Source: Liopterus haemorrhoidalis
Taxonomy: Eukaryota; Arthropoda; Insecta; Coleoptera; Dytiscidae
Length of the DNA stretch: 64,000 nt
Direction: 5' to 3'
NCBI GenBank assembly: GCA_963971575.1
Contig: OZ020616.1
Span: forward strand, 41,506,250 to 41,570,249
Shown here piece by piece: positions 1 through 10,770 of this stretch (its first letter is position 1; the number at the start of each line of letters is the position of its first letter). Under the pieces are notes generated by a model, which was not told where the DNA came from, did no database searches, and was given only the letters and a program-made list of their open reading frames with translations. The position numbers and the translations under genes are program-made.

Positions 1-9
1 TTTTACCGA

Positions 10-47
<38 letters not shown>

Positions 48-98
48 GACAAAATGACGGTATAAGGGTTTTTTGGTCATACCTACAAAACCCTAAAA
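1..98 (-). repeat. HINE-1 terminal fragment, cut by the window edge
   Basis: This is the (GACA)n tract followed by the conserved terminal block ending in AAAACCCT, matching the microsatellite-side end of the other HINE-1 copies read on the minus strand. Only this end lies in the window, so the body of the copy is to the left of base 1. Confidence 0.8.
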
Positions 99-119
99 AT
101 GTCGAGACGTCCGAAAATA

Positions 120-854
120 CGTAGACTTTTAGAGGACATAACAAATATAAGAGATGACTTTTCTGATATACGATGAAGATGATTTTGATTCTGAAAATGG
201 GCCAGCAGATATTTCAGAGGATCAATTACAAAAAGAAGACGTGTGTGTGTGTTGCCTCATACAGCGATAGTGAAGAAGAGAACATCAATATACGTAGACC
301 AAGAAGAATTTTGAGATTGACATCATCTTCGGATGAGGGACCGTCTGCAAACTGAAATTGCTCCTGATGGATCTATCTGGAATGAAATAAAAGCTGGATC
401 CTCTCCAGGAAGGAGATCAATAAGTACCGTTTTCAAAGAAGTAATTGGTCCTACAGGGTATGCAACATGAAACATAATGAAAGGATCAGTAACTAGTGCT
501 TTTTCATTGATAATTAATCGTCGAATTATAAACCATATTATAACATGCAAAAACTAGAAGCTTTCCGATTTCTTGGTAAAAAATGGGACTTATCTCAAGA
601 AAAGTTTTACGCTTTTTTTGCAATTTTATATGGGCGTGGTGCTTATGAAGCTAAGAATTTGAAATTATCTTATTTATGGTCTAAAAAGTGGGGACCTGGT
701 TTTTTTGGAAAAACTATGAGTAGAAAAGAGTTCACAGATATTTTACAATTTATTTTTCTTTAAATTTTAATATTTTGTCAACTAAATATCAATCCGGTCA
801 AAATGACCGGTTTTGGTAGAAATAGGTATATAACAACTGTTGGTAGTTCTAGTG
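120..854 (+). pseudogene. piggyBac-like transposase remnant, N-terminal part
   Basis: Conceptual translation in shifting frames gives an acidic N-terminal region (YDEDDFDSENGP), then a stretch with DGSIW, GPTGYA and SAFSLII, and then a clean 72-codon piece at 545-763 (LYGRGAYEAKN, YLWSKKWGP, FFGKTMSRKEFTDIL). This order and these motifs are those of piggyBac family (DDE_Tnp_1_7) transposases before the catalytic core. The catalytic Asp residues are missing: the frame ends at 763 and the sequence then runs into a CCGGTCAAAATGACCGG palindrome and a TTAA at 855-858, which I take as the element's right end. At least one in-frame stop and several frameshifts are present. It is an internally deleted, dead copy. 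The family assignment is firm; the exact left end is unknown. Confidence 0.75.
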
Positions 855-858
855 TTAA

Positions 859-1400
859 ATTAACCCAGTCTTTAAAAAATTCCCATTTTACAGAATACAT
901 TGTAGTAAACCTTTAAACTTTACTGTTTCCCTTTTACAACAAAATATAAAAATTTCTTTGTGGTTAATATTAAATGTGTTACTATTACACTGTAGTATGT
1001 TAATCTGTAGTACTGTACGGTAGTAAATGGTTCTGGTCGTCCTGTCTACATTGATTAAATTATGTCAGTGTGTTACACCGAATAAAATGTTTTGTCGACA
1101 ATAGCTAAATAGTACAGTTTGTATTTTTACTCAAACTGTTTCATTAAAATGTTACAAAAAAGTTAAAAAGGGTTTTAAAATGGACAATTCGGTAATAATT
1201 AATGGAAATTGTAGAGACAACTGGGTCACCATTGCGGTCAAAGTAAAAAGGTACATTTTCGATTCTCTTTGAGTGCATATATGTGTACAAAAAAGAATAA
1301 TAACCACAAGATGTAAATTACAAAACAATGGGAACAGATATTAGATTCTATAATTGGAAATATTAAGCCATAATTTTAATAACAATTTCAAAAATTGTGA
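859..1400. other. AT-rich spacer, nothing recognised
   Basis: I see no coding potential, no paired terminal repeats and no tandem structure here. Confidence 0.5.
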
Positions 1401-1404
1401 GTTT

Positions 1405-1535
1405 TCTAGGGCTGGGATTGAAATTAGTTTTTTGGATACCTGATATCGGTTTTTGGGTAAAACTGGGTTCATAATTTTCGAGAATCCCGGTTCCGGATGC
1501 CAGGTTCCAGATATCCGATATCAGATATCTGCAGT
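1405..1535. repeat. Degenerate GGATATC/CCGGAT-rich repeat, possible hAT end
   Basis: The block starts GGGCTGGGATTG and contains several near-repeats of a GGTTCCGGAT/GGATATC theme. A similar block lies at 6893-7120. Blocks starting CAGGGCTGGGA are common hAT termini, but no partner end or target duplication was found, so the class is a guess. Confidence 0.3.
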
Positions 1536-1595
1536 TTTTTAAGTTTTTACAAAAACTAAGAAAGAAAAAAAATTTTTTTTTTGGAACAAGCTGTT

Positions 1596-2597
1596 TTATT
1601 GTTTTTCAGAATATTGGCCTTTAAGAGTTATACACTTTTGCTTGCGTTCAAACCAATTCTCGAAACATTTTTTCCACTCTGAAGTTGGTATCTCAAAAAC
1701 ATGGTTTTCGAAGGCTTCAACATCTTCTTGAGTTGATGAAAATCGCTGTCCACGCATTTTTGTTTGACATTGGGACAACAAAAAAGGTCGTTAGGGGATA
1801 AATCACGTGAATAAGGGCAGTGAGATATTAATTCGATGTTTTTCTCCTTCAAATAATCAATTGTTCGACGTGCTGTGTGGGAGCTAGCATTGTCATGATG
1901 AAGAATGATGCGACGTTTTTGGTTGTTTTTCCTGATTTTGTCGATAACTTCTGGCAAACAAATTGTTGTATACAATTCAGCATTAGCTGTTCTACGATCC
2001 TCTAAAGGAATGGTTGCGACATGTCCAGCACAACCGAGGAAACAAGCGATCGTTTTCTTGGAAGTGCTTCGTGAACGAACAACTTTTGTGGATTTCGGTT
2101 TATCTTGGAAGATTCAAATATCTACTGTTTGGATCTCTGTTGCTTAGTTTCCGGTTCATATGAATAAATCAAAGTTTCGTCATCTGTAACGATTCCCTTA
2201 CACCAATCAACACGGATCTTTTTTGAGCTTCAGTCAAATTATGCGGAATCCATCGGGAGCAGATCTTTTTCACAGCTAAATTTTCATGGAAATTCGAATG
2301 TATTGCAGTCTGCGATATGTCAACGGATGCCTCTATATCACGGTAAGTCACATCTGATCTTCTTCTATCATTTTGCGCACAGCATCGATGTTTTTTTGAA
2401 TCACAACCGATTCAGATCGACCTTCACGAGATTTATCATTGACAGACGCACGACCACGATGAAATTCTGCACACCAATTGTAAACACATTTTTCTGATGG
2501 TACTTCATTCCCAAAAGTTGAACGAAGCAAATCTATGCATTGTTATTGAGTTAGGCTTTTACTAAAATAGTAAAAAATCTTCACGAGTAATATCCAT
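1596..2597 (-). pseudogene. mariner transposase pseudogene
   Basis: Read on the minus strand, the frame starts with a Met at 2597 (MDITREDF) and shows the mariner N-terminal HTH (LRSTFGNEVPSEK, VYNWCAEF, EGRSESVV), the second HTH (TYRDIEASVDISQ), a linker (KKICSRWIPHNLT), then the catalytic region with HHDNASSHTA, YSRDLSPND and the C-terminal SEWKKCFENWFER. It spans about 1.0 kb, the normal length for a mariner ORF, so most of the gene is present. Several frameshifts split it into three frames, the conserved YSPDL has become YSRDL, and the stretch around the first catalytic Asp is scrambled. It is inactive. I could not find matching terminal inverted repeats on both sides; a candidate right end lies near 2755-2790. 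Confidence 0.9.
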
Positions 2598-2765
2598 TTT
2601 TTCACAAACTTGATTTATTTTAACCCTCACTGTCAACAAACTACTCGGTCAATTTATAAGCTGCCAATGATTTCACAATAACAAATGTCAAATCTTACAA
2701 ATATATTAATGACACAATCCACTATTGCCATCTAGTGGTCGTTTGTAAAAACATAAAAGGTTACC

Positions 2766-3477
2766 CTCGTAAATGTCCCGCACTGATTTTCACATCGAAA
2801 AGAGAGCCTCAGCTGCCTCAAGTTTCAAGACTAATGGTATTATCAAGAAACCCTAAAAAAGGTCCTTGAGCTCTGCAAAAATTGTTAAAAAATGTAATTA
2901 CACTATTCTTTAAAAGTTCGCGCTTATCAAACTTAAAAGTAAAATATCGCAAAAAGTTGAAATAAAAAAGACAATAGGTAGAACAATAGCTTAGTGTTGG
3001 TTAAGTCTTCCAGAACTAGATAAAAAGCATGTTTTTTGTACGTTTATGTTCGAAGCTTTTTTAAAGAATAATACAAATATGACTACACATATTTTAGTAG
3101 TGAACCTTATGATAAAATAACATTTATTATATGAATAAAAGAAATGGGAAAATATAGTCGAGATTGCAGGTAAAAAAGTTTTATTGTAGTATACTCAGCG
3201 GTAAATCTTCGTGTATATTATATTTGGAGAATACTTCTTCTTGCGAACAGAATACCCTACTTCTGCTTTTCTCGACCCTATAGATTATAACAGGGGTGCA
3301 CAAACTGTTAAAGTCGAAGGTCAATTTGAAAATGTTTACGTCGTAGGCCATAAAATAGATAAGTCTTATAAACCGTTTTAACGGTAAGTAAAACCCAAGG
3401 GGCGCACCAGGGGGTCTCACGAGTTTGACCCCCCCCCCCAAGGACTCAAAACACTAGTGTTTTTTAAGGAATACATA
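2766..3477. other. Spacer with a short hAT-like start at about 3290
   Basis: Mostly unrecognised AT-rich sequence. A block near 3290 begins CAGGGGTGCACAAACTG, which resembles a hAT terminus, but no partner was found. A run of 14 C lies at about 3426-3439. Confidence 0.35.
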
Positions 3478-3631
3478 TGAGTTTTAGAGCTCATGATCTT
3501 TTTTTTGTCATCACATGTTAATTGGAAGAGAGGATTTTCTTTCAAAACCTTTTTTTGTCATCACTTGTAAATTGGAAGCGAGGACTTTTTCTTTTGGTCA
3601 ACACTTATATTTTGGAAATGAGGACCTTTTT
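3478..3631 (+). repeat. Minisatellite of about 36-50 bp units, left of HINE-1 copy A
   Basis: Three to four degenerate units follow the pattern TTTTTTTGTCATCACTTGTA plus ATTGGAAGNGAGGAC. Matching units continue on the far side of HINE-1 copy A at 4724-4935, so the HINE copy sits inside or next to the array. Confidence 0.7.
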
Positions 3632-4720
3632 AGGGTTTTGTAGGTATGACCAAAAAACCCTTATTCCGCCATTTTGTCGTCTATCTGTCTGTCTGTCTGT
3701 TCGGTAAAAATTGGAACCAAACGGCTAAACCTAGAGAGTTGAAATTTGGCATGCTTATACAACTATTTGACCCGCACATAGGAAAGATACTAAAACATCT
3801 AAAAAACACATCCCCCTAAAAATATAAACAAATATGTGCTCATCAAAAAAAATATATTTTTTTAAATTCTGAATAGGGTATCAAATGAAAATCCTTAGTA
3901 CGTGGATTAACGATCAAAATTTTATTTTTGCAAAATATTTGCCAAAATTGTGTTAAAAAAAAATTGTCCTACACCCTGTAGCCCAGATGGTTTAAACTAA
4001 AAATCTGAAAAAATTCTAAGTAATGTACATTTGTGTGAACCGGAATAGTACAACAGGAATTTTTGATCAGATTATGATATCGGAAAATAACGCATTTTTT
4101 GTGTTTTTTTGGTTTACGATGTACAAAAGTTATAGTTATGTAACACACTAGACTGGAAAGTATATCACGGTCTAATGGTTAGCATGCTCGCTTGCTATGC
4201 AACAAACTAAGGTTCGCTCCCGGACAGAGAAGATAATTTTATTTTTTGTTTTTTTCCATTTTTATTTTCTTTAAATTATTTTGTCAAAATTCTAGTTATA
4301 TATTGGCAAATCTTGCATTTTTAAGAACGTAAATTTAATAACCAGTTCGAATGTTGGAATTATATTTTCATTCTATGTGTCATGTATACAAAACCAAAGG
4401 GGCGGAGCATATGACAACCAATGGAAGCCATAGGCGCAATTTCCAAAATCTTAATGAACCTTGCTATATAAAAAAAATACTGCATATATTTAGAAACCTA
4501 AATAATGGTATTAGGTATTCGAATTAAAATTAACAAAAAAATATTTTAAGATAAAATTTGCTTTTAAAGCTCTTAAATTAACAAACGATAACATATTTTA
4601 TGTATGTCGTTCATTTTGCCGTGATTACTTCAAAGCAAAATTAGTCCTACACTCAGCATGCCGATTTCACTTATTATATACCTGTGAAACCCTGAAATGT
4701 GTGAAAATTCACACTAAACA
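3632..4720 (+). mobile_element. HINE-1 copy A, Helentron-like non-autonomous element
   Basis: The element opens with AGGGTTTTGTAGGTAT and closes with ATACCTGTGAAACCCTG, a subterminal inverted repeat. A (GTCT)n tract follows the left end. The right end carries the hairpin GTGTGAAAATTCACAC. Both outer flanks are T-rich. Subterminal inverted repeats, a microsatellite near one end and a 3' hairpin are the hallmarks of non-autonomous Helentrons such as the Drosophila DINE-1 group; that class assignment is inference because no Rep/helicase gene is present. The body is well conserved with copies B, C, D and E except for a tRNA-like cassette at 4163-4227. Confidence 0.75.
4163..4227 (+). other. tRNA-like cassette in HINE-1 copy A
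   Basis: An A-box-like segment (GGTCTAATGGTTAGCATGC) is followed about 30 bases later by a B-box (GGTTCGCTCCC at 4211-4221), in the same orientation as the element. T-runs begin within about 20 bases (ATTTTATTTTTTG), which could terminate Pol III. Stems are imperfect, so this is tRNA-derived rather than a functional tRNA gene. Its sequence differs from the cassettes at the same place in copies B, D and E. Confidence 0.6.
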
Positions 4721-4723
4721 TTA

Positions 4724-4935
4724 ATTTTTTTTAGTCAAAACTTGTATTTTAGATGTAAAGACTTTTTTGGCATCATTTGTAAATTGAAAGTGAGGACCTT
4801 TTTTTGGTTAACACTTGTGATTTAGAAGTGAAACCTTTATTTATTTTATTTATTTATTATTTTTTGTTTTTTTTTTTTTTTTGTTAGCACTTGCATTTTG
4901 GATGGTAAAATGTTTTGGTCAGGACTTGTTACTAA
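4724..4935 (+). repeat. Minisatellite, right of HINE-1 copy A
   Basis: About five degenerate units follow the theme TTTTTGGTCAACACTTGTAT then TTTGGAAGTGAGGACC, as at 3478-3631. Some units are decayed by A/T runs. Confidence 0.65.
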
Positions 4936-4994
4936 ATAATTTCCCGATCTCTGCCGCTATAAAACAATTTTGTTTTTAAGCAATTCCGCGGTGA

Positions 4995-5086
4995 AAAAAT
5001 CCTGGTTGCGAGGCTGTAACCCCCATATATTATAAGTTTCTTATACAAAATTAACAATCTAAAATAAAATTGATAACAATCCATGT
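4995..5086 (+). repeat. Fragment of the TTAA-flanked element found at 24797-25556
   Basis: AGGCTGTAACCCCC, then TTATACAAAATTAACAATCT, matches the left terminal repeat of the element at 24797. Only one end is present. Confidence 0.55.
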
Positions 5087-5188
5087 TCAACCTTTTAGCT
5101 TCCCTGGGCCACATTATAAGAAAACGAATTGTTTTGGGCCACATATAAAATACACTAATACTAACAATAGCCGATAAGAAAAAAATTT

Positions 5189-5978
5189 ATGTGAAGTGTG
5201 AATTTTCACACATTTCAGGGTTTTGCAGGTATTTAGTAAGTGAATGATGATTATTTGGGATGCCAAAACAAATGTTATATTAAAAAAAATTTTTTTTTTG
5301 TTTATTTTAATTCGAACGCCTAATACCATTATTTAGGTTTCTGAATATGTGCAGTATTTTTTATTTATATAGCAAGGTTCATTAAGAATTTTAAAAATTG
5401 CACCTATGGCTTCCATTGGTTGTTATAAGTTCCGCCCCTCTGATTTCGTGTACATTGAAACAGAATTAAATTATAATTAAAACAATTTCCACTGGTTATT
5501 AAATTTACGCTTTTAAAAATTAAATGCGACATTTGCCAAAATATAACTAGAATTTTGAAAAAATAATTTAAACAATATAAAAATTTAAAAAAAAACAAAA
5601 AATAATATTGTCTCTTCTCGCAGGGTTCGATCCCTCTCGGATCGAGTTACTTGGGTGAAAATCCAGCGTCAAAACCACTACACCAGCATACACGTTTCAG
5701 TGTAGCGTGTTACAAAGCTATAACTTGTGTACATTATTAGCAAAAAATCACAAAAAATGCGTTTTTTTTCAAAAACGTAATCTGATCAAAAATTCCTGTT
5801 GTACTAATTATAAAAAAATATATATATTTTTTTCGATGAGCACATATTTGTTTATATTTTTAGGGGGATATGTTTTTTAGATGTTTTAGTATTTTTCCTA
5901 TGTGCGGATCAAAGAGTTGTATAAGCGTGCCAAATTTCAACTCTCTAGGTTTAGCCGTTTGGCTACAATTTTTACCGA

Positions 5979-6016
<38 letters not shown>

Positions 6017-6062
6017 GACAAAATGACGGTATAAGGGTTTTTTTGTCATACTTCAAAACCCT
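5189..6062 (-). mobile_element. HINE-1 copy B, with (GACA)n tract
   Basis: It has the same architecture as copy A but is inverted: the hairpin end GTGTGAATTTTCACAC lies near 5196 and the microsatellite end, closing in AAAACCCT, at 6062. The body matches copy A from the CCGTTTGGCTA block through the TAATAACCAGTG block. The tRNA-like cassette lies at 5611-5694. Flanking fragments (GGGCCACAT motifs near 5100 and 6240) suggest it landed in an older hAT-like repeat. Confidence 0.75.
5611..5694 (-). other. tRNA-like cassette in HINE-1 copy B, Glu-like
   Basis: Read on the minus strand it has a D-arm-like TGGTGTAGTGGTTTTGACG, an anticodon-arm-like TGGATTTTCACCCA with a TTC anticodon position as in tRNA-Glu, and a T-arm-like AGGGATCGAACCCT. 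The B-box (GGATCGAACCC, plus-strand 5623-5633) has one change from consensus. It is followed by ATTATTTTTTG and a long T-run. The tRNA-Glu resemblance is by eye. Confidence 0.65.
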
Positions 6063-6449
6063 AAAAAACGTAATATATTATAGAGTTTGAGAATGATTTG
6101 ATGAATCACTTTTTGCTAAAGAACGCATTAAATTAAAAAATACATCGCTTATAAATTAATAGCAAGTTGAAATTGTATTTGTGGTGTTATTAATGGACTT
6201 GTAGTCGCAATCTCATAAAGTTTACGATTTTTCGTTTGGCCACATACGGCTCGCGGGCCGCGTTTTGCACAAGCCTGGTGTAATAGGATATTTATAATTG
6301 TTGTAAAAATGTTATTGCTCAATAACTTAATAATAGATATCAGTTCTAGACACAATTCTTCTAATTTACGTATAAATATTTATTTCTTTTTTATAACCAA
6401 TCTTTTGTCCATTGTTATCATTTTTGTTCTATTATTTTTTCAACATATA
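6063..6449. other. Spacer with hAT-like remnant
   Basis: The block at 6235-6290 contains GGCCACATACGGCTCGCGGG and a CAGGCTTGTGCAAAA-type end on the minus strand, which resembles an eroded hAT terminus. Nothing else was recognised. Confidence 0.3.
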
Positions 6450-6608
6450 CAGACCAATTCTGTAACTCTGTTACTATGATAATAGTAACTAAGTTCGTCA
6501 CTATGAGCAAGGTCAGTTACTACCATGAATGAAAGGCGTTATACCTTTTATAATATTTTATGTTGTAGTAACGTTATTACACAGTAACTTTTTACAGAAT
6601 TGATCTGT
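6450..6608. mobile_element. Short TIR element (MITE), CAGACCAATTCTGTAA family, copy 1
   Basis: It starts CAGACCAATTCTGTAA and ends TTACAGAATTGATCTG, near-perfect inverted ends, with TATA on both sides. A second copy lies at 49827-49968. No coding sequence. Confidence 0.75.
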
Positions 6609-6892
6609 ATATGTAGCAGCTGTGGTGCATTAGACAAGTATCTCATTAGACAGCTTTTCTGCATGTTACCTAGCCAACTACTAAAGTTGTTTTAGAAATC
6701 ACCTAATAAATAGTACTTGTGAAGAAGCGGTCGGATAACAAACATTTCTTTCAATTTTTTGGAGGGCTTAAAAGAAAATTTCTTCAATAAAATCACTCAA
6801 ATTGCTGTATTGTTTCATGGAAATGTGCTTTATTATAATGCGCATTAATTATTATATTATAATAAAATAATTTTTCGGCTTGAAATTATTGT

Positions 6893-7120
6893 TAGGAACC
6901 GATACGGTTTCCTTGGGTAACCGGTGTCGGTTTTCGGATAAATTCGGGTACTTAATTTTCGAGTAATCCTATTCCGGTTACCCGGATGAGGATTTAAGAT
7001 TCCCGATAGTTCGTTTCCGAAATATTGGTTTTAAATACCCGGATCTGGATACTCGGTTCAAAATACTTTGTTCCAAATAGCCACTTCCGAATATCAGGTT
7101 TAAGGCTCGGGTGTTCGTAA
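6893..7120. repeat. Degenerate CCGG/GGATAC repeat block
   Basis: Runs of a loosely repeated TACCCGGAT / GGTTCCGAATA theme resemble 1405-1535. No boundary was found. Confidence 0.3.
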
Positions 7121-7865
7121 CCGGATAAACCTAGAACTGGTTCTTTTTTTTTGCAACCAGTTTCAATTTGGTTGATTTCTGATAGCACCACTTGAATTAA
7201 TTGTTCGTTAATTCCGTATCCTAGAATTGTGAACCTAGAACTAATTTAAAAACAACGACACAAACTGCATTTATAAGCAAATTTTAGTACAATAAAATAG
7301 CAATTGAAATAATGAAAGATTTAATTAATGAGAAAACTGACTGATTATTTTTGCTGTTTATTACAGTAATTGGGGATAGTTTTTACGGAATAATTTTAAA
7401 TTGAATGCAAAGATGAGAATATTCAACTGACGTTAATTTGAATATTGGTACTTGCCCTCTGCTTGGTTACTTGCTCTCTGATAAACTTCTCTTTTGTGAA
7501 TGAAGAAAGAAGACGTATAGTACTTCTATTACGTCATCCGATTATATTATGTCATCATAAATAGAACCCATTTTCAGTACACTGAAGGACTCAATTTTCA
7601 ACAAACCGTCTAAAAAGCAACTACAAAGAGAAACAAAAATACAAGAGAATCTTTTAATTAGTTAAAAATACAGTGGATGAGTTTTAAAAAAAATGTCCTA
7701 TCAAACATTTTTAAATGATGATGCAATATTTCATTTCATTTTAGATACTTTTACTCATAAACAGAAGTCTAAAAGAACATGAAAAAAATATTTCCTTTAC
7801 ATGCGAGTGTCAAAATATAAGGATATGATGGATTTGTTGCTATATATCCCGGCTAACTGGTCTAC
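7121..7865. other. AT-rich spacer, nothing recognised
   Basis: No ORF of note, no paired repeats. Confidence 0.45.
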
Positions 7866-8030
7866 CGGCTAATTTCCCGGTGGGCCAATTCAATCAGGGC
7901 CAGTTCTTGAATCAATAGGGTTGGCCATTGAAAACCAACGGGGGCCGGCTCGTGAATTAATTGGGCCAGCCCTTGAACGCATGGAGCTGATTTGTGAAAA
8001 TTTTCCAGGGCCAGTAAAAATTTCCAGTTT
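7866..8030. repeat. Degenerate GGGCCAG minisatellite
   Basis: Four to five loose units of GGGCCAGTTCTTGAATCAAT occur in a GC-richer block than its surroundings. Confidence 0.45.
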
Positions 8031-8211
8031 GCCACTGTACAGGTAACTTTTCACATGTCCTCAAACCTCTCAAAAAATCATAAACTATACGTTTTTTTTT
8101 TTTTTTTAATGAAGAAAAATTACTAGATTGATGAAAATTAATATACATACAGTTGACCTTTGCCATGCGTTACTTGCAATTTTTACATTCACGTTTTTTT
8201 TCCTGATTTTT

Positions 8212-8376
8212 ACCGACCGCCAACATATATAAGGGATGTATTGTGATCATATCAATTTTGATATTTCGAGATTTTGATGGATCTCCACGAATTGAGGTAC
8301 CTACATAACGTTTTTAGCATGACGTCTAACTATTTTTAGCATGATGTCTGTCGGTCTGTCTGTCTGTATGTCTGTA

Positions 8377-8411
<35 letters not shown>

Positions 8412-8412
8412 A

Positions 8413-8449
<37 letters not shown>

Positions 8450-8470
8450 GTCTGTCTGCCTGACTGTCTT

Positions 8471-8512
<42 letters not shown>

Positions 8513-8819
8513 GTCTGTCTGTCGGTCCGTGTACACGTGCAGAGCAAATTCGGCTAAAAGGATTTTTATAAAACTTCATATTTAAGCTTTTGACATCAAT
8601 GGCACGAGTTCATCAATTTTTGGTAAAAATCGGTTACGCGTGTCGATTTTAAGATTTTTGCGAGTATTTCACAACAGAGAAATATTTCGAAAAAAATTAT
8701 TTAACAAAAGTTGCTATAAAAGCAATAACTAACGACTTTTATTTAAGACATTTTTTGATAAAACAGTATAAATTAAGCAAGTACTTTCTGATGGCGGTCG
8801 GTCCTGTGCCCACAGCTGA
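8212..8819 (+). mobile_element. HINE-2 copy a, Helentron-like non-autonomous element
   Basis: It begins ACCGACCGCCA after a T-run and has the exact inverse TGGCGGTCGGT at 8792-8802, followed by a short hairpin (CTGTGCCCACAG) and CTGA then a T-run. CTGA fits the CTRR 3' end of rolling-circle elements. A (GTCT)n tract at about 8345-8526 lies near the left end. Other copies lie at 32183, 44408 and 45242. Confidence 0.75.
8345..8526. repeat. (GTCT)n microsatellite inside HINE-2 copy a
   Basis: About 45 TGTC/TCTG units with scattered ATGT, CTCT and GCCT interruptions. Apparent open frames here in several frames on both strands are repeat artefacts. Confidence 0.95.
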
Positions 8820-8825
8820 TTTTTT

Positions 8826-9321
8826 TTTTTTTTTTATTATTTATTTATTTATTTTTAGAAATTTTGCGCAAAAAAATGCTTACTATACCTATACGCGTAG
8901 AGAAAAAATTGTAACGAAAAGTTTGCGCCCTAGTTTATAAATCAGATTCGTACTACGTACAACGTTAAATGTCCCAACCAGTTTCAAAAAAGTAAAATAT
9001 GGTACATTATTGTATTTGTGTACCCAACTATCATTAGTGTTGCTCTAAACTATCTGATGTGACATACAGGTAGGTATTATTTCCAATGTGCTACGTACCG
9101 GTGACATATTTGTGGAATATATTATACTATTGTTCCTCTATTTATTGAAACTCGCTTCGTAACACACTTTGAGTAGAAGAATTTTCATATTTACGTACGT
9201 ATATGTACATACGTGCTAATAAATGCCGTCAAAACTATATTTTATGGTTATTCGCGGATTTACTACATTCGCGGGGATCGCGGAGATCCCGAAAACGTAA
9301 CCCCCGCGAATTTCCAGGGTC
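8826..9321. other. AT-rich spacer, nothing recognised
   Basis: Apart from a GCGGGGATCGCGG patch near 9268 I see no structure. Confidence 0.4.
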
Positions 9322-9580
9322 AAGGGTCGACTGAAATTGCAAATAAAATATTTTTACAGATACATTTGTTTTTAACTTATTTTTTAATATTATTTTTATT
9401 ATTTTTCGTGCCATCTTAAAAATGTATCAATAATTTAACAATGATGGTTTGACGATGATAAAATTTCAAGAGTCGACTGAAATTACAAACATTTTTACAA
9501 ATACATTTGTTTTTAACTTATTTTTTAATATTATTTTTCCTACTCTTCCTGTCATCTTAAAAAAGTATCAATAATTTTGG
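9322..9580 (+). repeat. Tandem duplication, unit about 146 bp
   Basis: The sequence from GTCGACTGAAATT through TATCAATAATTT occurs twice in direct orientation (starting about 9326 and 9472), with scattered differences. Confidence 0.7.
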
Positions 9581-9587
9581 TATGATC

Positions 9588-9837
9588 TAGTGGTTCCATA
9601 ACTTTGAAATCTCAAGGACTTTTCTATAAAGAAAATATTTTGACAGACCCCTATTTTCAGCTGCTGTAGTTTAGTAAATAATTATTAAATTGCAATAGTT
9701 ATTTTATCTTAAAAGAAAAAATTTTTTATTGTAGAACTATTACATGTATTTGTAATCTTTGATCCCCAAACTATAATCTGTCGAACCCCCAGGGGTCCGA
9801 GGACTTTATAATTCGGAAAGTGTTATCGGAACCACTG
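9588..9837. mobile_element. hAT-like MITE remnant
   Basis: Ends TAGTGGTTCC and GGAACCACTGG are inverted relative to each other and the sub-ends share AAGGAC/GTCC motifs. AGTGGTTCC is a typical hAT terminus. No clear 8-bp target duplication. Confidence 0.5.
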
Positions 9838-10179
9838 GTCCAAGTCATATGAGATACCTAGCAAAAAGTATATTTTTATAAAAACTATTCATAAACTATT
9901 TAAAAGTAACATAGTGAGAGTAAGGTTTTTGGAAATGTTGTATTATATCATGATTTTTTTAAATACACAAAGCAAAAGTCGAAAAATATATATGAGAGGC
10001 CAGTTTCATAATCAAGACTGATATGTATATATTTGCGTGGAGCTTGAGAGAGGTGACGAGGTTATTTGTGGTTATGGGCGCAAGAGAAGCATGCTTTACT
10101 AGATGCAGTGTGTTTGCTTTACGGCGAATTGATTTTTGTGTACGCGAGTTGTTATATTTTAGGGGGTTAGTATTTTGAT
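9838..10179. other. Spacer, nothing recognised
   Basis: Transition from AT-rich sequence to the CpG-dense block that follows. Confidence 0.35.
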
Positions 10180-10770
10180 AGTAACTAACCTGTCACACTG
10201 AGGAGAGACATCGTGGCGTGTTTATGTGTTGTGCGATGGTTTAGAATGTGAGCGCTGTCGTGTGTCCGATATAATCCTTGTATGTTCCCGTGTCACAGTC
10301 ACTCACAGGCACAGGCACTGGGCACAGGTAATAGGCACAGGCACTCTCACAGTTACTGAGTGTCCGTTGTTGACGTTGCTTGCTTGGATCTCGTTCGTAA
10401 CTACTAGATGATGCAGTGATATAAGCCATCGTGCCTACGTGAGTGGCGATGAAGAAGACACCACGGCGTCTTCTCAACGTACACCCGCACGTCACCTGTC
10501 ATCTCACATCACTTACTGACCATTGTCGAACACTAACACTTTGCTGACCATTTCGGTCGCCTACGAGGAACTGAGTCCCGGACTCTTACAGCGGCCATCA
10601 CTGCGTGCAGGCATGCGCATCGTTAATACCCCGAGCAGCACCGCGGAGTGACGTCATCGTCATGGAAACCGACGTCGAACGTCGACTCTACCCCTCGGCA
10701 GGACATCGTGCCATACCCGAACTACCGACGCGACTGGCGCGAACAACGAGTTTACGAAATTCATGCATGA
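10180..10770 (-). promoter_or_regulatory. CpG-dense block, possible promoter / first exon
   Basis: This is the only stretch in the window with unbroken high CpG density, containing many CGTCG and ACGCG words, a TGACGTCA (CRE-type) site at about 10650 and no transposon signature. On the minus strand a strong splice donor (GGTCA|GTAAGT, plus-strand 10511-10517) follows the densest part, which would fit a non-coding first exon transcribed leftward. No matching downstream coding exon was found, so direction and function are inference. Confidence 0.35.

Noticed and set aside
3478..3640. Regularly spaced repeats resembling a CRISPR array
   Set aside because: Units are degenerate and directly adjacent with no unique spacers, and the genome is eukaryotic.
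8301..8585. Open frames rich in Asp-Arg-Gln-Thr or Ser-Val-Cys-Leu
   Set aside because: They translate the (GTCT)n microsatellite of HINE-2. The same holds at 32181-32472, 35600 and 60950-61100.
10226..10495. Short open frames in the CpG-dense block
   Set aside because: No conserved motif, and CpG richness depletes stop codons in both strands; more likely non-coding exon or promoter.
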